42,432 bases of DNA from an uncultured Holdemania sp. (lineage in GTDB: Bacteria; Bacillota_I; Bacilli_A; Erysipelotrichales; Erysipelotrichaceae), in NCBI GenBank assembly GCA_947037125.1, contig CAMQTJ010000012.1, forward strand, positions 1-42,432, in the 5' to 3' direction. Each line of letters begins with the position of its first letter. Positions within the stretch are counted from its first letter, which is position 1. Positions 1 to 6,742 of this stretch are shown here, in pieces. The notes under the pieces are model-generated. The model was not told the origin of the DNA. It made no database searches and worked only from the letters and a program-made list of their open reading frames with translations. The translations under genes were made by a program, and so were the position numbers.

Positions 1-1
1 T

Positions 2-556
2 GGATTTGAAGTATTGTATTATCAAAATCATTATGATTTAAAAAGAGTTAATTTACCTTATTTTCTTGATGAAAGTGATATTCAAATAGGTGCACAAGCC
101 CAAGATATGCTTGCTTTATATATCGGGTTTGTTAAAAGATTTAATGGATATTTTATAAGAGATGTGGATTATTATCGCAATTTAATAGCTGATGTAAACG
201 AAATGAATCAAAAGATTATTAGTATTACAATTGACGGAAAATTAAAAGGGTACAGTATAGTTGATATTACAGAAAATAAAGTTATTATAAAGGAAATAAT
301 ATATTTTGATGCTTTGACACTAGTTAAAATATGTAACTATTTAATCAATCGTTATGATGATGTTGAATTAGTTGTTTCTTCACATGAAAATTTGGATAAA
401 ATCTTTAAAGATGCAAAATGTCTAAAAAAAGAATATACAATGGTAAGAGTTAATGACTTCGAATTATTTAATCGTTTATATAATTGTAGTATTGATAATA
501 TATTTGATGCAATGAATTTAAATAATTTACCATTATATTTAAATGATTGGCGTTAG
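2..556 (+). CDS. C-terminal part of an Eis-like GNAT acetyltransferase (5' end outside window)
   Basis: The reading frame is open to the left edge (it reads GFEVLYYQNHYDL from base 2), so the visible 185 residues are the C-terminal part of a larger protein; the TTG at base 14 is not a convincing start. The first residues resemble the end of a GNAT acetyltransferase domain (GFE.xYY). They are followed by a second domain with an RDxxYY motif and a GYSIVDI strand, as in the tandem-GNAT Eis family of acetyl-CoA-dependent N-acetyltransferases. The catalytic N-terminal domain is not visible, so the assignment rests on the pattern of the second domain. The gene stands alone, with an sRNA promoter starting about 10 bases after its stop. 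Substrate unknown. Confidence 0.5.
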   Translation, partial: GFEVLYYQNHYDLKRVNLPYFLDESDIQIGAQAQDMLALYIGFVKRFNGYFIRDVDYYRNLIADVNEMNQKIISITIDGKLKGYSIVDITENKVIIKEIIYFDALTLVKICNYLINRYDDVELVVSSHENLDKIFKDAKCLKKEYTMVRVNDFELFNRLYNCSIDNIFDAMNLNNLPLYLNDWR

Positions 557-567
557 ATAACATAAAT

Positions 568-611
568 TCACACAGTTAAACGATAAGTGTAATTAAATAT
601 ATTAGTATAGT
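568..611 (+). promoter_or_regulatory. Promoter and upstream box of sRNA copy 1
   Basis: A 12-nt box TCACACAGTTAA (568-579) lies 26 nt before a -10 element TATAGT (606-611). The same arrangement, with the same 26-nt gap, precedes the other two sRNA copies. No good -35 hexamer is seen, which suggests the box binds an activator or replaces the -35 contact. Confidence 0.5.
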
Positions 612-617
612 ATACTT

Positions 618-725
618 ATAAGAAATATAATAATTCTTATAAGTATGAATGCAAACCCCTAATGTAATTCATGCATATTCTATCCCTTATAAATATAAAA
701 TAAAAAAAGCCAAACGGCTTTTTTT
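618..725 (+). ncRNA. Repeated small RNA, copy 1
   Basis: This is a putative small RNA of about 108 nt and is the most diverged of three copies. Its 5' hairpin is a 13-bp perfect inverted repeat (612-624 with 634-646) that partly overlaps the -10 element. Hairpin two is ATGAAT (645-650) with ATTCAT (667-672) around the loop GCAAACCCCTAATGTA. A pyrimidine stretch TATCCCTTAT (681-690) follows, then a rho-independent terminator: seven A, GCC, AAAC, GGC, seven T (702-725). The core ATGAATGCAAACCCCTAATG is identical in all copies, while stem bases change in pairs. It converges on the reverse-strand gene ending at 809, and its terminator can serve both strands. Function is inferred only: C-rich loops in Firmicutes sRNAs such as LhrC and RsaE pair with Shine-Dalgarno regions. 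Confidence 0.65.
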
Positions 726-808
726 ATTTTATGTCATGATTATGTTTTAAAGAAACTTAAGATAAATGAATGTGATTAATTTTAAACAATGAATAAATTG
801 GATATAAT

Positions 809-1018
809 TTATTCAACTACTGAAATTATTTTTAATATAAATTCTTCAATTGTTGGTTTTTTATTTCCAAATAACTTAATAAAGTTATTTTTGATTTCTT
901 TATCATCGTTTAAATAAGCAATATCAATAGACTTTTGAATTTCAATACGAACATTATCAATTGTAGTGTTTTTTTGAATTGCGACTTGTTTAAGTAATAT
1001 ATTAATATCAAATTTCAT
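809..1018 (-). CDS. Small protein resembling 'Spo0A C-terminal domain' family proteins
   Basis: A 69-residue soluble protein. The pattern VRxEIQxxIDxAY (23-35), an acidic stretch, and GNKKPTIEEFI (51-61) match a family of short Firmicutes proteins often annotated as Spo0A C-terminal-domain proteins, whose real role is not established. A GAGGAT ribosome-binding site precedes the ATG. The gene is divergent from the XRE gene starting at 1145, with a shared 126-nt intergenic region that could carry back-to-back promoters, so the XRE protein may regulate it. It is much shorter than true Spo0A and lacks a receiver domain. Confidence 0.5.
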   Translation of the reverse strand: MKFDINILLKQVAIQKNTTIDNVRIEIQKSIDIAYLNDDKEIKNNFIKLFGNKKPTIEEFILKIISVVE

Positions 1019-1077
1019 AATAAATCCTCATATTCTAGAATAAAGGTATAAAAAGCTATAACAAGTAAATAATACAC

Positions 1078-1138
1078 CTGATAAGGTTTTGAGTCAACAC
1101 ATCTAATAAGGTTTAGTATATTGTTGAGTCTAGAGGTG
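1078..1138 (+). promoter_or_regulatory. Candidate promoter and direct-repeat operator of the XRE gene
   Basis: CTGATAAGGTTT (1078-1089) and CTAATAAGGTTT (1103-1114) form a 12-nt direct repeat with one mismatch, 25 bp apart. A TTGAGT -35 candidate (1089-1094) and a weak TAGTAT -10 lie across it. AGAGGTG (1132-1138) is the ribosome-binding site that selects the TTG start at 1145. The repeat may be an autoregulatory operator. Confidence 0.4.
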
Positions 1139-1144
1139 ATTAAA

Positions 1145-1354
1145 TTGTATTGTTATCCAAGATTGAAAGATTTAAGAGAAGATAATGACTTAACTCAAGC
1201 AAAGGTTGGCGAAATACTAGGGACAACGCAACAGCAATACTATAAATATGAAAAAGGAATTCAAGAAATACCTGTACATCATTTAATAACTATTGCGAAA
1301 GTTTATGAAGTTTCAGTTGATTATATAGTAGAAAAAAAAGTTAGAAAACAATGA
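1145..1354 (+). CDS. XRE-family HTH transcriptional regulator
   Basis: A 69-residue single-domain DNA-binding protein. The HTH_3 fold covers roughly residues 5-62, with RLKDLREDNDLTQAKVGEIL as helices 1-2 and TQQQYYKYEKG as the recognition region. The TTG at 1145 is chosen because AGAGGTG lies 6 nt upstream and because the protein then begins YCYPRLKDLRED, as in close relatives. An upstream in-frame TTG at 1121 has no ribosome-binding site. The gene sits between sRNA copies 1 and 2 and is divergent from the Spo0A-C-like gene, so it is a candidate local regulator. Nothing in the sequence proves its target. Confidence 0.85.
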   Translation: MYCYPRLKDLREDNDLTQAKVGEILGTTQQQYYKYEKGIQEIPVHHLITIAKVYEVSVDYIVEKKVRKQ

Positions 1355-1378
1355 AAATATTTTCAGCATAACTTAATA

Positions 1379-1422
1379 TCACATATTTAATCGATAAAAA
1401 AAATAAAATTTATTGTTATATT
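1379..1422 (+). promoter_or_regulatory. Promoter and upstream box of sRNA copy 2
   Basis: Box TCACATATTTAA (1379-1390) lies 26 nt before the -10 TATATT (1417-1422). The box begins 22 nt after the stop codon of the XRE gene. Confidence 0.5.
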
Positions 1423-1428
1423 AATAGT

Positions 1429-1528
1429 GTAAGAAAAATAATAGTCTTACACTCTATGAATGCAAACCCCTAATGTTATTCATAATTATTAAATCCCCTT
1501 ATAAATAAAAAAGCCTAAAGGCTTTTTT
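1429..1528 (+). ncRNA. Repeated small RNA, copy 2
   Basis: A putative small RNA of about 100 nt. Hairpin 1 pairs AGTGTAAGA (1426-1434) with TCTTACACT (1445-1453). Hairpin 2 pairs ATGAAT (1456-1461) with ATTCAT (1478-1483) and exposes CAAACCCCTAATG. A second C-rich stretch AAATCCCCTTAT follows (1491-1502), then a terminator of six A, GCCT, AA, AGGC, six T (1507-1528). Relative to copy 1, stem-1 A-T pairs are replaced by G-C pairs, which supports a folded RNA. The 5' loop AAAAATAATAG is shared with copy 3. There is no credible ORF apart from a conserved five-codon frame inside hairpin 2. Confidence 0.7.
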
Positions 1529-1589
1529 ATATTATTAATATTTCATGCAATCTGAAGTACATGATAATAATGATGAATTTAACATAATA

Positions 1590-1633
1590 TCACATAGTTA
1601 AAACACAAAAAAATTGAAAGTATTTGTTATAGT
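1590..1633 (+). promoter_or_regulatory. Promoter and upstream box of sRNA copy 3
   Basis: Box TCACATAGTTAA (1590-1601) lies 26 nt before the -10 TATAGT (1628-1633), matching the geometry of copies 1 and 2. Confidence 0.5.
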
Positions 1634-1639
1634 AAACGA

Positions 1640-1753
1640 GTAAGAAAAATAATAGTTCTTACATAGTATGAATGCAAACCCCTAATGTTATTCATACGAC
1701 TCCTCTTTCTTATAATATAGAAAACTAAAAAAAAAGCCAGAAGGCTTTTTTTT
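1640..1753 (+). ncRNA. Repeated small RNA, copy 3
   Basis: A putative small RNA of about 114 nt. Hairpin 1 pairs GTAAGAA (1640-1646) with TTCTTAC (1656-1662). Hairpin 2 pairs ATGAAT (1668-1673) with ATTCAT (1690-1695) around the same CAAACCCCTAATG loop. The following single strand is ACTCCTCTTTCTTATAA, which is complementary to strong Shine-Dalgarno sequences, so this copy may have its own target set. The terminator is nine A, GCC, AGAA, GGC, eight T (1727-1753). It overlaps the stop codon of the converging bactofilin gene and can terminate both strands. Confidence 0.7.
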
Positions 1754-2273
1754 ATGTTATAAACATTTCTACGTTACCAATAATCTTTGCACCATTTTTA
1801 ATTGAGATACTACCACAAGTAATATCACCAATGATTTGTGCAGTATTTGTGACTACAAGACTTTCATCACAATTTACCATACCACTAATTTTTCCTGATA
1901 ATAATCCAGACTTAGTAAGTACATTTCCGTTGATTGATGCATTTAAAGAAAGATTTAAACGATTCAGTGCAATAACATTTCCTGTAATATTACAATCAAT
2001 TAGATCAATATTATATGCTACAACATTTCCGACTATATCATTTGTAGCTACAAGATTATAAGGACATTTGACATCGCCATTTATTTTACATAAAACTTTT
2101 AAATGGGTATTACATTCAATACCACCATCTAATAACATATCATCATTCAAAATAGTTTCACTTATATTTGATAATTCATCAATAGTATAGCTGATAGCTT
2201 TTTCCGGCTTTTTTACTATATGATTATCTTCTTCTATATCGTTATCAAAACTAAAATTTCTTGGTTTAAACAT
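1752..2273 (-). CDS. Bactofilin family cytoskeletal protein
   Basis: A 173-residue protein with a charged, probably disordered N-terminus (1-45) followed by a beta-helical region (about 48-170). This region has repeating short hydrophobic strands and turns such as CKINGDV, NITGNV, ASINGNV, AQIIGDI and AKIIGNV, the signature of bactofilin (polymer-forming cytoskeletal) proteins. These polymerise without nucleotide and scaffold cell-shape or wall enzymes. The ATG at 2273 is chosen because AGAGG lies 5-6 nt upstream; the GTG two codons earlier overlaps that site. It follows clpP on the same strand after 46 nt, so the two are probably co-transcribed. The client protein is unknown. Confidence 0.8.
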   Translation of the reverse strand: MFKPRNFSFDNDIEEDNHIVKKPEKAISYTIDELSNISETILNDDMLLDGGIECNTHLKVLCKINGDVKCPYNLVATNDIVGNVVAYNIDLIDCNITGNVIALNRLNLSLNASINGNVLTKSGLLSGKISGMVNCDESLVVTNTAQIIGDITCGSISIKNGAKIIGNVEMFIT

Positions 2274-2319
2274 ATTCACCTCTTTACTTAATTACGGAAT
2301 CTTTTCCATTAAGCTTTTC

Positions 2320-2889
2320 TTATAATACTTTATCTATTATACCATAATCGACAGCTAAATGTGATGTTAGAAAATAATCTCTTTCAATATCTTTTGAGAT
2401 AGTATCAATATTATTGTTTGTATGATTACAAATAATTTGAATTAAATTGTTTTTAGTGTAAAGCAGTCGTTTGGTGTGAATGTTAATGTCGGTAGCTGTT
2501 CCTTGTAATTTAGTGAGCGGTTGATGAATCATAATTTCACTATTTTTTAATGCGAAGCGTTTATTTTTTGTTCCGGCCATTAATAATATTGCAGCCATTG
2601 AAGCACACATTCCCATACATATCGTTGATACATCTGATTTAATAAAATTCATAGTATCGTATATAGCTAAGCCACTACTTATAGATCCGCCACAAGAATT
2701 GATATATATTTGAATCGTATCTTCTGAAATAGAATCTAAGTATAATAGTTGTGCGCAAATACTCGATGACATATTATCCTCTATTTCTCCAGTACACATA
2801 ATAATTCTTTCCTTTAATAACAGTGAATAAATATCATAACTTTTTTCAGTATTGTTACTTAATTCAGTAATTGTTGGTACAAAATACAT
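2320..2889 (-). CDS. clpP: ATP-dependent Clp protease proteolytic subunit (ClpP family)
   Basis: A 189-residue serine peptidase of family S14, which forms a barrel and degrades proteins delivered by Clp ATPases. The catalytic triad is intact: Ser97 in GMCASMAA, His122 in MIHQPL and Asp171 in ERDYF. The substrate-binding strand INSCGGSISSGLAIYDTM (64-80) is present. The body is diverged from housekeeping ClpP (for example CTGEIEDNMSSS replaces the usual GGPIDD region), and the C-terminus is slightly short, so this may be a second ClpP paralogue. No Clp ATPase is adjacent. GGGTGTGA serves as the ribosome-binding site. It is transcribed leftward, divergent from gapA, and leads into the bactofilin gene. 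Confidence 0.9.
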   Translation of the reverse strand: MYFVPTITELSNNTEKSYDIYSLLLKERIIMCTGEIEDNMSSSICAQLLYLDSISEDTIQIYINSCGGSISSGLAIYDTMNFIKSDVSTICMGMCASMAAILLMAGTKNKRFALKNSEIMIHQPLTKLQGTATDINIHTKRLLYTKNNLIQIICNHTNNNIDTISKDIERDYFLTSHLAVDYGIIDKVL

Positions 2890-2968
2890 ATAATCACACC
2901 CTTCATTATATATTATGTCGTAAATAAGAAAAAAAATACAAATAAAAAATATATTAGTGTTTTCACAT

Positions 2969-2997
2969 TTGACATTTAGGCCATAAAAACTTATAAT
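2969..2997 (+). promoter_or_regulatory. Strong promoter of gapA
   Basis: TTGACA (2969-2974) and TATAAT (2992-2997) are both perfect consensus hexamers with a 17-nt spacer. Because the -10 lies at 2992, the ATG at 3000 cannot be the gapA start. Confidence 0.9.
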
Positions 2998-3026
2998 AAA
3001 TGTGTGTTCTAAGGAGGACTTTAAAA

Positions 3027-4034
3027 ATGACTGTAAGAGTAGCGATTAATGGTTTTGGACGTATTGGACGTTTAGCATTTAGACAAATGTTTGGAGCAGA
3101 GGGATATGATGTAGTTGCAATTAACGACTTAACTAACCCTAAGATGTTAGCTCACCTATTAAAATATGATTCAGCACAAGGTAGATATGATGGAGTTGTT
3201 GAAGCTAAAGAATCTAGTATCGTTGTAAACGGTAAAGAAATTCAAATTTATGCAAAAGCTGATGCAAATGAACTTCCATGGGGAGACCTTAATGTTGATG
3301 TAGTTTTAGAATGTACTGGATTTTATACTTCAAAAGCAAAAGCTGCTGCACATATTGCTGCAGGTGCTAAAAAAGTTGTTATCTCAGCGCCAGCTGGAAC
3401 TGATTTACCAACAGTAGTATTCGGAGTTAACGAATCTATTATTACTGCTGAAGATACAATTATCTCAGCTGCTTCATGTACAACTAACTGCTTAGCTCCT
3501 ATGGCTAATGCACTTAACAAATTAGCACCAATTCAATCAGGTATCATGACAACTGTTCATGCTTACACTGGTGACCAAATGATTCTTGATGGTCCTCACC
3601 GTGGTGGAGATCTTCGTCGTGCAAGAGCTGGAGCTGCTAATATCGTTCCAGGTTCAACTGGAGCTGCAAAAGCTATCGGTCTTGTTATCCCTGAATTAAA
3701 TGGTAAATTAGTTGGTTCTGCACAACGTGTACCTGTTATCACTGGTTCAACAACTATCTTAATTTCAGTTGTTAAAGGTAGTGACTTAACAGTTGAAAAA
3801 GTAAATGCTGCTATGGCATCAGCTGCTGATGCTTCATTTGGTTATACTGAAGAGCCTTTAGTATCTTCTGATATCGTTGGAATTAACTTCGGTTCATTAT
3901 TTGATGCTACTCAAACTTTAGTTGCTAAAATTGCTGAAGATACTTATCAAGTACAAACTGTTTCTTGGTATGATAATGAAAATTCATATACAAGCCAAAT
4001 GGTTAGAACTATCAAATATTTCGCAACAAAATAA
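3027..4034 (+). CDS. gapA: Glyceraldehyde-3-phosphate dehydrogenase
   Basis: A 335-residue glycolytic enzyme that converts glyceraldehyde-3-phosphate, NAD+ and phosphate to 1,3-bisphosphoglycerate in the cytoplasm. The N-terminal Rossmann fold begins [13 protein letters not shown], and an Asp in INDLT indicates NAD rather than NADP use. The catalytic Cys151 lies in SAASCTTNC. The start at 3027 is fixed by AGGAGG 9-10 nt upstream and by the family N-terminus. Its promoter is full consensus and it is followed at once by a terminator, so it is a monocistronic, highly expressed gene. Codon use is typical of the other highly expressed genes here. Confidence 0.97.
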   Translation: MTVRVAINGFGRIGRLAFRQMFGAEGYDVVAINDLTNPKMLAHLLKYDSAQGRYDGVVEAKESSIVVNGKEIQIYAKADANELPWGDLNVDVVLECTGFYTSKAKAAAHIAAGAKKVVISAPAGTDLPTVVFGVNESIITAEDTIISAASCTTNCLAPMANALNKLAPIQSGIMTTVHAYTGDQMILDGPHRGGDLRRARAGAANIVPGSTGAAKAIGLVIPELNGKLVGSAQRVPVITGSTTILISVVKGSDLTVEKVNAAMASAADASFGYTEEPLVSSDIVGINFGSLFDATQTLVAKIAEDTYQVQTVSWYDNENSYTSQMVRTIKYFATK

Positions 4035-4041
4035 TTTAATT

Positions 4042-4067
4042 GACATACTTCGGTATGTCTTTTTTTA
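4042..4067 (+). terminator. Terminator of gapA
   Basis: GACATAC and GTATGTC (7-bp stem) around a TTCG tetraloop, followed by eight T. Confidence 0.95.
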
Positions 4068-4162
4068 TGTTTTTTTGATGTGATAATGTACATAGTATAG
4101 GTATTAATCAATTATTGTGCTAAAATAGGGGTGCAATAAGCAATTGAAAAGGAAATACAAAT

Positions 4163-5944
4163 ATGAAATATAAATTAAGCGATAAAATCATAAATTGTAG
4201 AAAACATAAAAAATTATCACAGCAAAGATGTAGTGAAGTTTGTCAAATAGATTTAAACGAATATATCAATTGGGAAAATGCGTCAATGGTTCCAAGTGAA
4301 ACTGATTTAATTATCTTAGCTAGTTTATTTGAGGTAGAAATAGATAGTTTAACTGATGATGAAATAAATCTGGAGTATAATGATGTTATTGATTCTGAGT
4401 TAGTTATACCTTTTTTTAATAATAGTGATTTAGGAACTACAGTTCAAATGTCGTATATTACCGAGGAAATTAAAGAAGATTTTTTACAAGATGATAATGA
4501 AGAAATAATTACAACAAAATTTATATCTACTCTAAAAAAATATCTTACCAAGAAAAATATAATAATTTCTAGTATTATCTTAGCAGTTCTTATAATGGCA
4601 GTTGCTATAATTTCAAACGATAATGCTATAGAGCCTGAAAAAACAAATAACATTATGATAGATACAAATCGCCTTGCATCGGGTGATGGTTTTACATTAT
4701 CGATAAATGATGACTATACAGTTACTGGGCATGGGGATAATCAAGAAAAACAAATTGATGTAGCTAGTTGGAATAATGTAGTTCAAGTAACAGCGGGTTC
4801 AAACTTTAGTATTGGTTTGTTAAAAGACGGAAGTGTTGTAGCTGTTGGACAAAATAATTATGGACAACTAAATGTTGTTGAAGAAGTTAATGTTATTGAT
4901 ATTGATGCCGGGAAAAGTCATGGTGTTGTGTTAACTAATGATAATAAAGTTAAATGTTATGGTGATAATAGCGAAGGTCAATGTAATGTTGATGATTGGT
5001 CTGATGTCATTGCAATTAGTGCAAACGAAAATGTCACAGCAGGATTAACTAGTGATAATCAATTACTGATTACAGGGAAATATGATTTTAATAATGATTT
5101 AAAAGTATCAAATATTAAAGATTTTGAAGTGGCACAAGATTATCTTTTTGTTATTACTAATGATAATAAAGTTGAATATTCAAATGCATCAAAATATGAT
5201 TTTAGCGAAATCGATAATATCACTAATATCAAAGATATCGCTATTAGTAATAATCATGTCATGCTACTTTCAACAAGTGGTAGAGTCTATGCTTATGGTG
5301 ATGATAAAAATAACCAACTAGAGGTATTTGAATTTATAAATATTCTTGCAATAAGTGCATCTGATGATTTTAGTGCGATATTAACTCAAGAATTAGAGGT
5401 GCAAGGTGTAGGAAACAATCAGTTTAATCAATTTATCAAGATTGAACAAAAAGAAGTTGCGAAGTTAGGAAGTGTCAATAACATAATTATTGATATTGAT
5501 AAACAAGTAAAAATAACATGGGATGCAGTAGATAATGCAGGTTATTACTTAGTTGAAATTACAGAAATAGATTATTCTGTAAAGGTTGCAGACACAAATC
5601 TTATAGTGGCAAATAGCGAATTTATTGATTTAAATGACTATACTGTTAAAGTTACAGCATATAGTAGTAGTAGTGATGATTATACAGAATCAGAATCTGT
5701 TCAAGTTGTTTTCACCTTTTTATCTCCTATTATAGAGGAAACACAGCCACCTATAATTGAAATTATACCAACCGAAACACCGATTACGACCCCAGAGCCT
5801 ACTCCAACCCCAACGCTGACTCCAACTCCGACCCCAATCTCGACCCCAACCCCAACTCCGAGTCAGACTCCAATTCCAAGTGTTGTTCCTACACCAAGTT
5901 TAACTCCAGTTGTAACTGATGAACCTACTAAAAAGCCAGAGTAA
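4163..5944 (+). CDS. Membrane-anchored XRE protein with extracellular RCC1-like, FN3-like and Pro/Thr-rich regions
   Basis: A 593-residue protein with an unusual order of parts: an XRE-type helix-turn-helix (about 5-62), an acidic linker (63-125), one membrane segment IIISSIILAVLIMAVAII (133-150), and a long outer part. Residues about 170-425 hold RCC1/BLIP-II-like repeats of roughly 40 residues (VQVTAGSNFSIGLLKDGSVVAVGQ, next IDAGKSHGVVLTNDNKVKCYG). Residues about 435-520 look like a fibronectin type III domain (VKITWDAVDNAGYYLVEI). The tail 530-588 is Thr/Pro-rich. The topology predicts cytoplasmic DNA binding coupled to an external beta-propeller. AAAGGAAA precedes the ATG. No partner gene is evident; it lies between gapA and a VTT membrane protein. 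Ligand and DNA targets are unknown. Confidence 0.75.
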   Translation: MKYKLSDKIINCRKHKKLSQQRCSEVCQIDLNEYINWENASMVPSETDLIILASLFEVEIDSLTDDEINLEYNDVIDSELVIPFFNNSDLGTTVQMSYITEEIKEDFLQDDNEEIITTKFISTLKKYLTKKNIIISSIILAVLIMAVAIISNDNAIEPEKTNNIMIDTNRLASGDGFTLSINDDYTVTGHGDNQEKQIDVASWNNVVQVTAGSNFSIGLLKDGSVVAVGQNNYGQLNVVEEVNVIDIDAGKSHGVVLTNDNKVKCYGDNSEGQCNVDDWSDVIAISANENVTAGLTSDNQLLITGKYDFNNDLKVSNIKDFEVAQDYLFVITNDNKVEYSNASKYDFSEIDNITNIKDIAISNNHVMLLSTSGRVYAYGDDKNNQLEVFEFINILAISASDDFSAILTQELEVQGVGNNQFNQFIKIEQKEVAKLGSVNNIIIDIDKQVKITWDAVDNAGYYLVEITEIDYSVKVADTNLIVANSEFIDLNDYTVKVTAYSSSSDDYTESESVQVVFTFLSPIIEETQPPIIEIIPTETPITTPEPTPTPTLTPTPTPISTPTPTPSQTPIPSVVPTPSLTPVVTDEPTKKPE

Positions 5945-6011
5945 TCATCATAAAATAAAATGTTATTTGACTTTTTGAAATTGGCATTACAAATAGAATG
6001 GGAAATAATTA

Positions 6012-6683
6012 ATGAAAAAAAAACGCAGTAAATTTATAGCGCTTGTAATATTGTTAGGAGTAATAATAGTTTTAGGAGTTTATTTATGGCCGATGACTTC
6101 AGTTTTAGCAAGTGAAGTAGGAAGAAATCAATTAGTAGAATTCATTCGTTCAAAAGAAATATTGGGAGTATTTATCTTTGTATTGATTCAAGTAATTCAA
6201 GTAGTTATATTTATAATACCAGGTGAATTTATTGAAGTTGTAGCAGGGATGATATATGGTCCGATTTGGGGATTTATATTGTGTCAAATTGGAATGATAA
6301 TTGCAAGTGTCATAATTTTTTACAGTGTTAAGTTTTTAGGATATGATTTTATAGTAAATCTAATTGGAGAAAAAAAGTTCAATGAGTTCGACTTTTTAAA
6401 AAACAATAAAAAAGTAGGAAGCCTAATTGCTCTGCTTTACTTTATTCCAGGAACTCCAAAAGATGCACTAACATATTTTGTTCCGTTTACAAATATTTCG
6501 CTGACTAAATTTATTGTAATATCAAGTATTGCGCGATTTCCGTCAGTTATTTCATCAACACTTGCAGGATCAAGTTTTCAAAGAGGTGATTATAAGGAAA
6601 CAATTTTAATCTTTATTATCATTGGAATCTTTAGTTTAATTGGAATTATTGTTCATAATTTATTATTTAAAAACAAAAAATAA
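6012..6683 (+). CDS. TVP38/TMEM64 (VTT/DedA-type) membrane protein
   Basis: A 223-residue integral membrane protein with about six hydrophobic segments. Family marks are IPGEFIEVVAGMIYGPIWGF (74-93) with its re-entrant-loop pattern, and YFIPGTPKDALTYF followed by SIARFPSVISSTLAGS in the C-terminal half. These are typical of the VTT domain (TVP38/TMEM64, SNARE-associated Golgi protein family). Members of this superfamily are implicated in lipid scrambling or transport and membrane homeostasis; the substrate here is unknown. The ribosome-binding site is weak (TGGGAAA). The gene follows the RCC1-like protein after 67 nt without a clear terminator, so read-through is possible. Confidence 0.85.
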   Translation: MKKKRSKFIALVILLGVIIVLGVYLWPMTSVLASEVGRNQLVEFIRSKEILGVFIFVLIQVIQVVIFIIPGEFIEVVAGMIYGPIWGFILCQIGMIIASVIIFYSVKFLGYDFIVNLIGEKKFNEFDFLKNNKKVGSLIALLYFIPGTPKDALTYFVPFTNISLTKFIVISSIARFPSVISSTLAGSSFQRGDYKETILIFIIIGIFSLIGIIVHNLLFKNKK

Positions 6684-6684
6684 T

Positions 6685-6713
6685 TTTACAGTATAAATAA
6701 ATTATGATATATT
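6685..6713 (+). promoter_or_regulatory. Promoter of the gene at 6743
   Basis: TTTACA (6685-6690) and TATATT (6708-6713) with a 17-nt spacer. Confidence 0.6.
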
Positions 6714-6742
6714 ATGATTAGCAAGTAAGGAGAAAAGTTATT

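Noticed and set aside
1090-1144. TTG start for the XRE gene at 1121
   Set aside because: No ribosome-binding site, and the added residues do not match the family; 1145 has AGAGGTG at good spacing.
3000-3026. Upstream ATG for gapA at 3000
   Set aside because: It lies three bases after the -10 element, at or before the transcription start; the AGGAGG site selects 3027.
5780-5910. CRISPR-like or microsatellite array in the Pro/Thr-rich coding tail
   Set aside because: It is an imperfect hexamer-type repeat encoding Thr-Pro pairs, with no spacers; it is a low-complexity protein tail. Length variation is possible but cannot be judged from one sequence.
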